A stretch of DNA of 64,000 bases, from the NCBI GenBank assembly GCA_016719105.1, contig JADKAQ010000016.1, positions 186,001-250,000 on the forward strand. Direction: 5' to 3'. Below, one piece after another: positions 54,676 through 62,336 of the stretch; position 1 is the first letter of the stretch; each line of letters begins with the position of its first letter. The DNA is from Gemmatimonadota bacterium (GTDB lineage Bacteria > Gemmatimonadota > Gemmatimonadetes > Gemmatimonadales > Gemmatimonadaceae). The notes beneath the pieces are model-generated. The model was not told the origin of the DNA, made no database searches, and was given only the letters and a program-made list of their open reading frames with translations. A program made the translations under genes and the position numbers.

Positions 54676-55589
54676 GCGGAGCAAAGCGCGCGCGGAGTGA
54701 GGCGCTCCCCGCAACAGCGGGACGCACGTGGAAGGTGCTGGTGGCTGATGACGAGCCCCTCGCGCGGGCCCGCCTGCGCGCGTTGCTCGCGCGACACCCC
54801 GAGTTCGAGCTAACTGCAGAATGCGGCAGCGGTGCGGCCGTGCTCGCCGCGCTCCGCGATGGACCCGCCGACGTGTTGCTCCTCGACATCCGCATGCCCG
54901 GCCTCGATGGCATCGCGACCGTCGAGGCCCTCGCCCAGGAGGCGCCCTGGTCGGTGGACCGCCCACCGTGCGTCGTGTTCGTCACCGCGAGCGAGGAGCA
55001 CGCGATCCGGGCGTTCGATCTCGATGCGGTGGACTACCTCGTCAAGCCGGTCGACATCGACCGGTTCGACCGGGCGATGCGGCGGCTGCTCGAGACGCTC
55101 GGCTCACCGTCCCGAGCCCCCGATGCCGGCGCCATCGCGTCGGCCGATGCGGCGCTCCGGGCCGCGCTGCAGGCCCTCCGTGGCGACGTCCCCGCGCCGA
55201 CCAGCGATCCCGCGGGTGGCTCCGCCACCCATGCGCGCGGTGGGCCCGGCTTGGAAGGCGGGTATGCGCGGCGATTCGTGATCCGCGACCCCCAAGGGAT
55301 GTACTTCGTGGCCGTCGCGGAGGTTGATCGTATCGAGGCGGAGGGCAACTACGCGGCGGTCGTCGCCGGGGGGCGACGCCACCTCGTGCGTGAATCGCTG
55401 CATGTCCTCGCATCGCGTCTCGACCCGGCGGAATTCGTCCGGGTGCATCGGTCGCATGTGGTGCGGATCGACCGGATTCGCCGGCTGGAACCCTGTGGCC
55501 ACGGCGAGTACGAGCTGACGCTCGCAGACGGCACCCGGGTCACGTCGAGCCGGAGCTATCGGGAGGAGGTGCGGCGGTTGCTTGGCTGA
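54672..55589 (+). CDS. LytTR-family response regulator
   Basis: This 305-residue protein starts at an ATG overlapping the kinase stop. The receiver domain (about 20-140) has acidic residues Asp26 and Asp27 and phosphoacceptor Asp72 in LLLDIRMPG, with the conserved Lys in DYLVKPVD. A Pro/Ala/Gly-rich linker of about 60 residues leads to a LytTR DNA-binding domain (about 205-305), with VDRIEAEGNYAAVV, FVRVHRSHVVR and ADGTRVTSSRSYR. Such regulators bind tandem direct repeats; the twin hairpins before the kinase gene are a candidate target. Confidence 0.93.
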   Translation: MSGAKRARSEALPATAGRTWKVLVADDEPLARARLRALLARHPEFELTAECGSGAAVLAALRDGPADVLLLDIRMPGLDGIATVEALAQEAPWSVDRPPCVVFVTASEEHAIRAFDLDAVDYLVKPVDIDRFDRAMRRLLETLGSPSRAPDAGAIASADAALRAALQALRGDVPAPTSDPAGGSATHARGGPGLEGGYARRFVIRDPQGMYFVAVAEVDRIEAEGNYAAVVAGGRRHLVRESLHVLASRLDPAEFVRVHRSHVVRIDRIRRLEPCGHGEYELTLADGTRVTSSRSYREEVRRLLG

Positions 55590-55688
55590 GATGCAGCGCG
55601 TGTTGCGAGAGCGCAGGCGCGGGGTGTCGCGAGCGTGATCGCAAGGCCGTATAGCCCGAGCAGTCGGCTCATGGGCTGCTTTGTGGAG

Positions 55689-55777
55689 TCCTAACGAAAG
55701 GTTGAGCTGCGAGCGCGCTACAACCAGAGCGGCGAAGCCGCGACCGCAGAGCGCGACTGCTCCAAGCGCAGTTATGA
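55689..55777 (-). other. attC-like recombination site 1
   Basis: It begins TCCTAAC and ends GTTATGA, an imperfect RYYYAAC/GTTRRRY core pair. The arms GAGCTGCGAGCGCG and CGCGACTGCTC pair imperfectly, and a GGCGAAGCCGC hairpin lies between. It ends 17 bases from the toxin stop codon, where an attC should be in a minus-strand cassette. This is the least certain of the six sites. Confidence 0.55.
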
Positions 55778-55793
55778 CGTGCGCAGGGTATAC

Positions 55794-56087
55794 CTAGCCA
55801 CGGAGCCGCGAGCGCCAGTAGCCGGGGCGTCGATGATGGTGGAGCACCGCCAACACCTCGATCACCTCGCCGCGGACCCAATAGACCACATCGTACGGGA
55901 ATCCGGACACAGGCAAGCGTCGCGCAGCGGCCCGTGGACTTCCCACGTCTGGATGAACGAGCGCGAGGTCGGTCGTGCGACGCACGGCGTTCTGAAAGCG
56001 GCTGCCGAGTCCGGGCATGGCCGCCTCGTAGTAGGCGGCCGCCGCGACGAACTCGTCACGCGCCGCAGGGTGAAACGTGAGTGTCAC
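55794..56087 (-). CDS. RelE/ParE-family toxin
   Basis: This 97-residue protein is a ParE/RelE-type toxin: TLTFHPAARDEFVAAAAYYE at the start, the RLPVSGFPYDVVYWVRG core and the C-terminal VIEVLAVLHHHRRPGYWRSR, which carries the conserved basic and aromatic residues. ParE members poison gyrase, RelE members cut ribosome-bound mRNA; the sequence alone does not decide. Its ATG overlaps the antitoxin stop (ATGA). As first cargo next to an attC-like site it fits the frequent toxin-antitoxin cassettes of integrons. Confidence 0.9.
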   Translation of the reverse strand: MTLTFHPAARDEFVAAAAYYEAAMPGLGSRFQNAVRRTTDLALVHPDVGSPRAAARRLPVSGFPYDVVYWVRGEVIEVLAVLHHHRRPGYWRSRLRG

Positions 56088-56281
56088 CCGCGAAGTCGCC
56101 GCTCGACTTCGGCAAACACGTCAGCGGCCGGCACGCCCGCGACGCGGCCGGTCGCGAGGTCGTCCGCCCGCTGTGCGAGCTCGACATCCCACGCCGCCTC
56201 GGCGCCTGGTTCCACGTCCTCGAGACTCGCGAGCAGGAGCTGGGCCAGACGCACGCGGTCGCCGGTCGGGAGAGCCAGCAA
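56084..56281 (-). CDS. Addiction-module antitoxin
   Basis: This roughly 65-residue protein matches the putative addiction-module component family (Unstab_antitox): ALPTGDRVRLAQLLLASLED, AWDVELAQRADDLATGRVAG and EVFAEVERRL-like end. It should bind and neutralise the adjacent ParE/RelE toxin. The start is uncertain: a TTG at 56281 is in frame, and an upstream TGA closes the frame a few codons earlier, whereas the only nearby ATG is in another frame, so a small N-terminal frameshift is possible. Confidence 0.8.
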   Translation of the reverse strand: MLALPTGDRVRLAQLLLASLEDVEPGAEAAWDVELAQRADDLATGRVAGVPAADVFAEVERRLRG

Positions 56282-56428
56282 CTGGTCGGCCAGTGCACCG
56301 GAGAACGATCACCATGGCGGAGACCTCGAGGAGCTGGGAATGTATCGGCGCGCCGGGCAGGCCCCCACCGGGGGCCGACATCCGAGGAAGGCGAAGATGC
56401 CGACGAAGGGAGCCCGGCGGGGCGCGGT

Positions 56429-56557
56429 TCACCTGCGCCGGCCACGCACCCGCGCTTCGGCACGAACGCCGGCGTCGCGCCGGCTGACGTAGAAGATGTC
56501 GAGAAACCAATTGTCCGGATTCGCCCACTCCGCGTCATCGATCTCGCGTTGGAACAT
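56429..56557 (-). pseudogene. DUF5808-like ORF, apparently frameshifted
   Basis: The minus-strand frame from the ATG at 56557 reads REIDDAEWANPDNW, then FLDIFYVSRRDAG, which resembles the start of DUF5808 domains. The expected continuation, FVPKR, appears in the next frame just downstream (PAFVPKRG), so a one-base change seems to have broken the gene. It starts 25 bases below an attC-like site and is likely cassette cargo. Function of the family is unknown. Confidence 0.45.
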
Positions 56558-56581
56558 TGCAGCGACTCCGAGAAAGCGGCG

Positions 56582-56673
56582 GCACAACGCCAGTTTCTGC
56601 TGCGAGCGGACCGCCTGATGCCGTGCGCCACGCTGGTGGCGGGTCCGCGCGAGAGCAGCAAGTATCGTTAGGC
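56582..56673 (-). other. attC-like recombination site 2
   Basis: This 92-base site begins GCACAAC (one mismatch to RYYYAAC) and ends with a perfect GTTAGGC. Arms CTGCTGCGAGCGGACC and GGTCCGCGCGAGAGCAGCAA pair with extra unpaired bases, as attC sites do. It shares length and sequence with the site at 63180. Confidence 0.7.
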
Positions 56674-56823
56674 AAGGCCCGCGCCGCGCGGATGGTGCGT
56701 CGCAACAGCCCATGGCGCAACCGAACGGCGACGGTTTACCGCCGAGTCGGTGCTCGCGCGCTCGGCGTCCGCGTCCTATACTCGGCGGACCCCAATCGAC
56801 TTTTCCTGTCCCGTCTCCCTGTC

Positions 56824-57729
56824 ATGCATCTTCCGCTGCATTGGCTCCGTGTCACCGCGTCGACGGCCCTCCTCGCCGCGTGTTCGGTGAAGACCGCGCC
56901 CGTGGCCGACCTCACGCCGGCGCAGGCACTGGCGACGTACGCCGTCACCAGGGACGTGGCGTACGGGACTGACCCGGAGCAAACCATGGACGTGTATGTG
57001 CCCCGAGAGGCCAGCCGCCCACGTCGCCCCAAATACACCGTGGTCTTCCTGCACGGCGGGGGCTACTACATCAGCGACAAGACCAAGGAGGAGCGCTACA
57101 TCCGGCCGTACCTGCAACGAGGGGTCACCGTCGTCAACCTCAACTACCGGCTCAAGCGGGGAATTCCCGTCGCGACGGAAGACTTGACGCTTGCCCTGAA
57201 CTTCCTGGCGAAGCAGCAGGCTTCCTATCCCATGAACCTGAAGCGGGTCGTGCTCTCGGGCTTCTCTGCCGGGGGCCACATCTCCAGCCTGGTGGCCGTG
57301 ACGGCAAACGACCCCACGTACGCACATCCGTTGGCTCCGGGAATCGGCATTGCCGGCGTGGTCAACTTCTCAGGCCCGGTGGGCGGACTCGACGTGGTGG
57401 AGAAGGTGTTCATGGACCACTCGGTGCCGATCATGAAGGAAATCGGGATGGCCCTCTTCACCGAGACCGAGGGGTACGCGCCCAAGGAAGTGACCCGCAA
57501 GTACGAGCCCCTCACCTACCTGGACCCGAAGGACCCGCCGTTCTTCATCTGGCAGGGGAGGCAGGATGACCAGGTGCCGCCCGTCACGTTCGCCCCGTTC
57601 GTGGAGGTGCTCCAGCGAGACACGCGAAAGAACGTCGTGCTGTTCGTACCGGAGGGGCGCCACAGCCCCTCGGAGAGCGAGTTCGACGCGGCGTACACGC
57701 GGATCTTCGAGTTTCTCGATAGGCACTAG
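56824..57729 (+). CDS. Alpha/beta hydrolase (esterase/lipase-like lipoprotein)
   Basis: This 301-residue protein has a lipoprotein signal (TALLAAC, Cys20). It is a hormone-sensitive-lipase-type alpha/beta hydrolase: oxyanion motif HGGG at 77-80, nucleophile Ser148 in LSGFSAGGH, an acid in QGRQDDQVPP and His280 in PEGRHSPSES. The substrate is unknown; carboxylic esters are likely. A -10-like TATACT lies about 43 bases upstream. It is the only plus-strand cargo between the attC-like sites at 56582 and 57890 and shares a leader with the IS91 gene. Confidence 0.85.
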   Translation: MHLPLHWLRVTASTALLAACSVKTAPVADLTPAQALATYAVTRDVAYGTDPEQTMDVYVPREASRPRRPKYTVVFLHGGGYYISDKTKEERYIRPYLQRGVTVVNLNYRLKRGIPVATEDLTLALNFLAKQQASYPMNLKRVVLSGFSAGGHISSLVAVTANDPTYAHPLAPGIGIAGVVNFSGPVGGLDVVEKVFMDHSVPIMKEIGMALFTETEGYAPKEVTRKYEPLTYLDPKDPPFFIWQGRQDDQVPPVTFAPFVEVLQRDTRKNVVLFVPEGRHSPSESEFDAAYTRIFEFLDRH

Positions 57730-57837
57730 GACCGCGCGAGCATGGAGACCACAATCGATGACCGCAAACATCAGGGTCGCGATGCCAAGCACGCGAGCGA
57801 GTTGCGGTGGCCTGGGCGAGAAACGGAGATCTGCCAT
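57730..57837 (-). pseudogene. Truncated membrane-protein start (cassette remnant)
   Basis: An ATG at 57837 with GGAG-like sequence upstream opens MADLRFSPRPPQLARVLG, then IATLMFAVIDCGLHA, a believable transmembrane start, 52 bases below an attC-like site. The frame then runs antisense into the hydrolase gene, so the original C-terminus seems lost. Confidence 0.3.
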
Positions 57838-57889
57838 CGCCCCCTCTCCCGACGGCTGACTGGGTACGATACCGACCGATGGTAGTGGC

Positions 57890-58027
57890 GCCTAACGACG
57901 GGCGTTGTGCTGCGGCGCTTCAAACAATCGCGGCCGCGGGCGGGCACCGCAAGACGGAATCGTGTGCCTGAGCCGGCCGCTCGCGGCCGTTTCCACAGGC
58001 GCCGTCTGCACCAAGGCTGGGTTAGGC
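57890..58027 (-). other. attC-like recombination site 3
   Basis: This is the best site of the set: a perfect GCCTAAC at one end and a perfect GTTAGGC at the other, 138 bases apart. Inner arms GTGCTGCGGCGC and GGCGCCGTCTGCAC pair with one unpaired base, the pattern attC sites use to mark the bottom strand. A GCGGCCGC-rich loop lies between. Confidence 0.8.
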
Positions 58028-58340
58028 CGCTTGCGTACCTGTCTTCCCGGCTGCTCACCGCTGGATTACGCAGGACCGCGTGCTGGCCTAACGCGGCCGC
58101 CGCCGTATCCGCTGCCGTAACGAGTAGTCCAGACGACGAGCGCGGCGCAATCCTCCCTCCAGAATGGCAGCCGCGCAGTAAAACCGTGCACGCAACTCTC
58201 CATGCCCTCAAGATCGACTGGCCACGTTCGTGCCTCGAGCGGCCGACTTCGGGAAGAAGCGCCGGCCGATGATGTGCAGCAAGCACACCGGTGGCGATGC
58301 CCGCGCCGGCAGCATTGACATTCGCGCTCTACGAATGGTC
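58028..58340. other. Gap without a recognised gene
   Basis: No frame has family likeness. A lone GCCTAAC (58086-58092) has no partner GTTRRRY within a useful distance, so it is not called as an attC. Confidence 0.4.
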
Positions 58341-59983
58341 CTATCCGGATCCAGTGATCTCCAACTCGAGGCGAGTGACCCTGGACGTGAGCGGAATGGT
58401 AAGCCTGACGCGATCGTCGCGCCGTTCCTGACCGCTTGTCATGATCACCTTCCGGTCGTGCCGCGCCACCCACGACCGATTCGTCGGCACATTCGCCACG
58501 TGCAGCGTCGCCTGCGCCGGCCGGCCGCCGCGACTACGCAGGGCCAGTTGGATGACCTGCCGCTCTGCGTCAAACTTGGCGCCAAGCACGTCTACGCCGC
58601 CAGAAACGTCCTCAGCGCGGGTTGCCGAAAGTGTTCCGGTCCGAACGGGCGGTTGTAAAGGCTCCACATGCCCTCACCGACGTTGAGCCGTGCGTAGGCC
58701 AGCATCGCATTGCCAGTCACCGGGTCCATGAACGTCATGTTGCCGGCGTCATCGTACGGCCGGTCGTGGCGCGGATAGTACAATGCGCCGCGATCCCACG
58801 TCGGGTTCATTGTACCGTCGGCGGCATAGAGGCCGCGGAGCGTCTCGGCGTCACCCATTTCCGAGATCCACATGGCAAGGTAGCCGAGGTCCGGGGTTCG
58901 CCAAGGGAAAGTCCGGTCCGGGGGGGGCGCCGCGCGGCCAGCGTCCCGGGCCGCGCGCGTGGCCATCACCTCGCGCGGTGATCGCAAAGTCATCAGGCCG
59001 TCAGGGCGCCGCTCGATCCACTCGACAACTTGTCCAGGATAGCGGGCCCGTACCACGTCGCGATTCCAGGCGTTCATCGCCGAGCCGGCCCAGGCATCGA
59101 ACCCTCCGCTGCCCGCGTCCACCTTCTGCTCCTGGCGTACCATCCACGTCGAGATGACGTGGCCGTGCGCGTCCAGCATCCCCTTCTTCTCCCATGCTGC
59201 CCGGTATCCGGCCGTGGCCTGGTCGGCCAGGTTGGTCCCCTTCCGGATGTCGAAAAAGCGGAAGCCCAGGATCGGGAACTGATTGCAGACGATGAAGACG
59301 TTGTTCGGCTCACAGGGAATCCCGTGCCAGCCACTTGCCACCATCTGATCGTAGATGACCTGGTTGAGCGAGGCGTGGTTGTACTCATACGTCTCCGGCC
59401 CAAATCCGTAGAAGATCGGGTCATACCGGAAGGTGAGCGATCCTTTGGCGTCGTACTTGTCGTCGTTGAACAGGGTCGCGTACATGCCGACCATCGCGTG
59501 GAGATGGCCGCTGTACATGATGTTCTCGCTTTTCACCGGATCGGTCCATCCGTCACGGAGGACCTTGAGCCCCGGATCGAGTCGCGGACCCGAGCGGCTC
59601 GTCTCGCGCCAGTAACTCCATACCTCGCGCCGGAGCATCTTGTGAATCAGCTGGTCGAACGTCTTCCGGAAGAGGCCCGGGGCGGCGGGGAGGTGATGGT
59701 AGTGCGTCAGGCCGACTGCATACGCCATCTGGGCCAACTGATAGCGATAGGCGGTGAGGTCCTCCTGGCCGGGATCGTTCGATCCCATCATGGCCCACTC
59801 TCCGTCCGGAAGGGACGCGAGTCGCTCGATGTGGCGCAGATGGCCGAGCTGCTGTTCGGTGAGGAGAGGGAGCTCCGGTTCGGGCGCCATGGCCCGCGCA
59901 AGGCTCGACGTCCCGCGCACGAGAGGAAGGAAGGCGGCGGAGGCTATCGCTCCAGTGAGGAAGTCGCGACGTGAAGTAGACAT
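58341..59983 (-). CDS. Linalool dehydratase/isomerase-like enzyme with Tat signal (apparent C-terminal frameshift)
   Basis: From the ATG at 59983 the protein begins MSTSRRDFLTGAIASAAFL, a Tat signal with twin arginines. The domain resembles linalool dehydratase/isomerase of Castellaniella: MAYAVGLTHYHHLP, ENIMYSGHLHAMVGMY, LFNDDKYDAKGSLTF and CEPNNVFIVCNQFP, which contains the Cys224/Cys233 pair at the spacing of the catalytic cysteines. The main frame stops at 58592 (FLAA), but a neighbouring frame continues VDVLGAKFDAERQVIQLALR to 58341 as a likely C-terminal beta domain; a missing base near 58610 would join them. The enzyme probably acts on a terpenoid or other alkenol in the periplasm; the substrate is unproven. 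It sits among cassette-like units. Confidence 0.8.
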
Positions 59984-60445
59984 CGAATCACGGGGTGTGA
60001 GGCTGATCGGGCGCACTCGAGAAGATGTCGCAGGTGATCAACACGAACAACCACGGAGGTCGCGGACTGCTTCGCGGCCTGCTTCGCGGCCTGCTTCGCG
60101 GCGTGCCCTCTGTCCTTCTGCCGGCGTTGGGTGTGGAATGCGAGTCGTTCTGTTACGCTGTCCCATTCCACCAGCGCTGGTCGCCGCCCGGTTGCTCGGC
60201 GCTTTTCTGACGTACTCTCGAGGAGAGGCGCGGGATGCGAGGGCGCCTCACGCTTCGGGCTTACATCGCTTCACTGGTTCGGCGGCCTAACGAGGCTGTC
60301 GGATAGGTCCGAACTCCGTCGCGCGGTCTGATTTCCCCCATGCCGAAACCATTGCCGGGACGGCGATCGCCAATCCTGGGGCACATGTGAAGCCCGAGTT
60401 CTCCACAACGCACGGGGCGCACGCGCCAGTCGACTTATCCTACAG
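59984..60445. other. Non-coding gap with a 12-bp triplication
   Basis: CTGCTTCGCGGC occurs three times in tandem (60067-60102). A lone GCCTAAC at about 60285 lacks a partner. No gene is recognised; the LDI-like gene's promoter is probably near 60000. Confidence 0.45.
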
Positions 60446-60516
60446 CCTCAACGTGAAGCATCAGCTGCGGCCGAACGAAATAGAGCGAGCGAAGCGAGCG
60501 CACAATAGCTCGGCCG
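60446..60516 (-). other. attC-like site 4, left part (interrupted by an IS)
   Basis: The segment starts CCTCAAC and continues AAGCATCAGCTGCGGCCGAA, then AATAGAGCGAGCGAAGCG, nearly identical to the intact site at 62237. It breaks off at CTCGGCCG where the IS begins. Confidence 0.7.
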
Positions 60517-60553
60517 GGATCCTGCTCCAGTTTCGTTGACACTTGCTAGGGAG

Positions 60554-61430
60554 TTACGCCACGCCGGCTTCGTAGTCAACCGGCGACCGAAAGCCAAGCG
60601 CCGAATGCAGGCGCGTGTGATTGTAGTAGCGGAAGAAGTGCCGGAGCGTGCGCGGAGCGTTGCCTCGGTGGCGAAAGTGGCCCCGCGTACCACTTCCGCC
60701 TTGAACGAGTGAAAGAACGATTCCATATGGGCGTTGTCGCCCGGCCCGCTGACGCACGCACTCTGCTGGATGCCCAGGGCGACCAAGGTGTCCCGAAAGG
60801 GCGCCGCGAGATACTCCGTGCCGCGGTCGCTGTGGAAGATCAAGCCCGCGGACGGTCGCCGATGGCGCACCGCGGTCTGCAGCACGGCCCGGGTGACGCT
60901 GGCATCGCGCCGCCGCCGAAGCGTCCACGCCAGGATACGGCGCGAGTAGCGATCCATCACGACGGCGAGATAGCGCCACTCGCCGGCGGCGACCAGATAG
61001 GTGATGTCGCCCACCCACACCTGATTAGCGCTGCACCCGCGTCGCGCGCACGCGATTCGGGCGCTGGTCGTAGAAGCGGTGGGTGCCGACCTTCCGGCGG
61101 TAGCCTCGTACGGCTTTCGCCCGCAGTCCCGCCGTGCGCATCAGGCGCGCCACGCGACGCCGGCTCACGACCCACGCCTCGCCCCGCAGCAGGTGGTGGA
61201 TGCGCGGGCTGCCGTATCGTCCCTGGTGTCGTATGAAGAGTCGCGTGATCGCCGTGAGGAGTCGCCGGTCCTGTTGCGCATGCGCGCTGCGCGGGCGACG
61301 ACACCAGGCGTAGAACCCCGCCGGGGTCACCCGAAAGCGCCGACACAGGCGCGTCACGGCGTACGGGCCCGCTGGGTGTCGATGAAGGCGAACGCTTCTG
61401 CCTTCGAACGGAACAGAACCGAATGGCTTT
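60554..61430 (-). pseudogene. IS3 transposase OrfB, frameshifted
   Basis: DDE integrase fragments appear in order but in three frames: FYAWCRRPRSAHAQQDRRLL and YGSPRIHHLLRG up to 61025, NQVWVGDITYLVAAGEWRYL with SDRGTEYLA after it, then FRYYNHTRLHSALGFRSPV in a third frame near 60560-60650. Changes of frame occur near 61357, 61022 and 60650. The catalytic Asp, Asp and Glu can all be found, so the sequence looks recently broken or contains sequence errors. Confidence 0.75.
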
Positions 61431-61434
61431 TTTT
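61427..61434 (-). other. A7G programmed frameshift site of the IS3 element
   Basis: On the minus strand CTAAAAAAAGCC holds seven A and a G at the 3' end of orfA, the A-AAA-AAG type of slippery site used by IS3 elements to make the OrfAB fusion by -1 frameshifting. The -1 frame enters SKAEAFAFIDTQRA. Confidence 0.6.
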
Positions 61435-61712
61435 AGGAGGTCGTGCTCCTCCTGTAGCAGCGCGTGCGCGCGCTCGAGGGCTTGGAGTTGCGCCAGCTCG
61501 CGGGACGGCCCCGACGGCGCGCGACGCGGCAACCGCCCGCGAATCACACCATCGCGCACTTCCTTCCGCCAGCGCGACAGCATGAAGGGGTGCAGGTCGA
61601 GCCCCGCCGCCACGGTCTTCACCTGCATGCCCGGGCGCTGCGTCATCCGCACCGCCGTCAGCTTGAACGCCTCGCTGTACTTCCGAGTCTTCCGCGGTCC
61701 CGCGCGTGCCAT
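61428..61712 (-). CDS. IS3 transposase OrfA
   Basis: The ATG at 61712 opens a protein of about 95 residues up to the slippery site. It has the OrfA helix-turn-helix (KYSEAFKLTAVRMTQRPG, then HPFMLSRWRKEVRDG) and a leucine-rich coiled coil (ALERAHALLQEEHDLLKKA) at the end, which mediates oligomerisation. It binds the terminal repeats. The zero frame stays open long past this point, which is incidental. Confidence 0.8.
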
Positions 61713-61767
61713 GGGACACCTCCGAGTTCAGTTAGGTGGAAGTGTCAACCAAAGTGGAGCAGGTTCC

Positions 61768-61793
61768 GCGGTCTGTTGCAGCGCCCGTTAGCG
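61768..61793 (-). other. attC-like site 4, right part
   Basis: GGTCTGTTGCAGCGCCCGTTAGC continues, on the other side of the IS, the site broken at 60516; compare GCCGTCTGCTGCATGCAGTG in the intact site at 62237. The core GTTAGCG is imperfect. The stop of the next cassette ORF lies inside it. Confidence 0.6.
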
Positions 61794-62219
61794 AGCGGGG
61801 CGCCGATCGAGCGCGGCGAATCCGGACGGTGCCTGCTGCGCGAGGTCGACGATGCCGAGGAAGGCCTCGTTGGTGCCAGTGAGAAAGGCGGTGCCGTATG
61901 CCGCGATGTCGGCGGCGAGATCGCGGAAGGAATCGAGAGGATCGGAACGGAAGCCCGGATAGCGCGCCGCACCACGCGGAGCAACCGCGCGCATGAAAGC
62001 TACGTGCGGCAGGGCGTGCTCCCCTAGGCGGTATACGACGTCGCCAAGAGAGTGGCGCGTACTGAACTCCAGGCAACGCGAGTCGCGGACAAAGGCTCCT
62101 TGGGCGAAGCGGCCACCGCTGCCGCGGTCGACCACGCCGGGGATATACTCGAACCCGTGCGCAGTGAGCAGCGGCGCGAGCAAAGCAGCGCCTTCGTCGC
62201 GCATATGCGTCGGATCCAC
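61788..62219 (-). CDS. Hypothetical cassette protein
   Basis: The GTG at 62219 is chosen for the excellent AAGGAGG five bases upstream; it yields 143 residues. The protein reads HMRDEGAALLAPLLTAHGFE at the start, FSTRHSLGDVVYRLGEHALP in the middle and ends RRPAR. It has no signal peptide or membrane helix and I recognise no family. It fills the space between two attC-like sites, starting 18 bases from one and ending in the other, as integron cassette ORFs do. Confidence 0.7.
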   Translation of the reverse strand: MDPTHMRDEGAALLAPLLTAHGFEYIPGVVDRGSGGRFAQGAFVRDSRCLEFSTRHSLGDVVYRLGEHALPHVAFMRAVAPRGAARYPGFRSDPLDSFRDLAADIAAYGTAFLTGTNEAFLGIVDLAQQAPSGFAALDRRPAR

Positions 62220-62236
62220 GTCTGCCTCCTTCGGCT

Positions 62237-62329
62237 CGCTAACGTTGAGCATCAGCTGCGGCCGAATCAAATAGAGCGAGCGAAGCGAGCGCACAACGGC
62301 TCGGCCGTCTGCTGCATGCAGTGTTAAGC
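62237..62329 (-). other. attC-like recombination site 5
   Basis: This 93-base site runs from CGCTAAC to a perfect GTTAAGC. Arms CAGCTGCGGCCGA and TCGGCCGTCTGCTG pair with one unpaired A, the same pattern as site 3. The loop holds AGAGCGAGCGAAGCGAGCGC. Confidence 0.75.
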
Positions 62330-62336
62330 CGCACGC

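Larger units (their letters stand above)
60517..61767 (-). mobile_element. IS3-family insertion sequence
   Basis: Imperfect terminal inverted repeats of about 28 bases bound this 1.25-kb element: GGATCCTGCTCCAGTTTCG at the left and, read inward from the right, GGAACCTGCTCCACTTTGG, both continuing TTGACACTT. It carries orfA and a broken orfB on the minus strand with an A7 slippery run between them. It lies inside an attC-like site. No target duplication can be fixed with confidence. Confidence 0.85.

Noticed and set aside
58086..58092. A lone GCCTAAC as an attC end
   Set aside because: No GTTRRRY partner with matching arms within about 150 bases; the one at 60285 was rejected for the same reason.
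60067..60102. The three 12-bp copies as a regulatory array
   Set aside because: Only three short copies with no associated motif; likely slippage.
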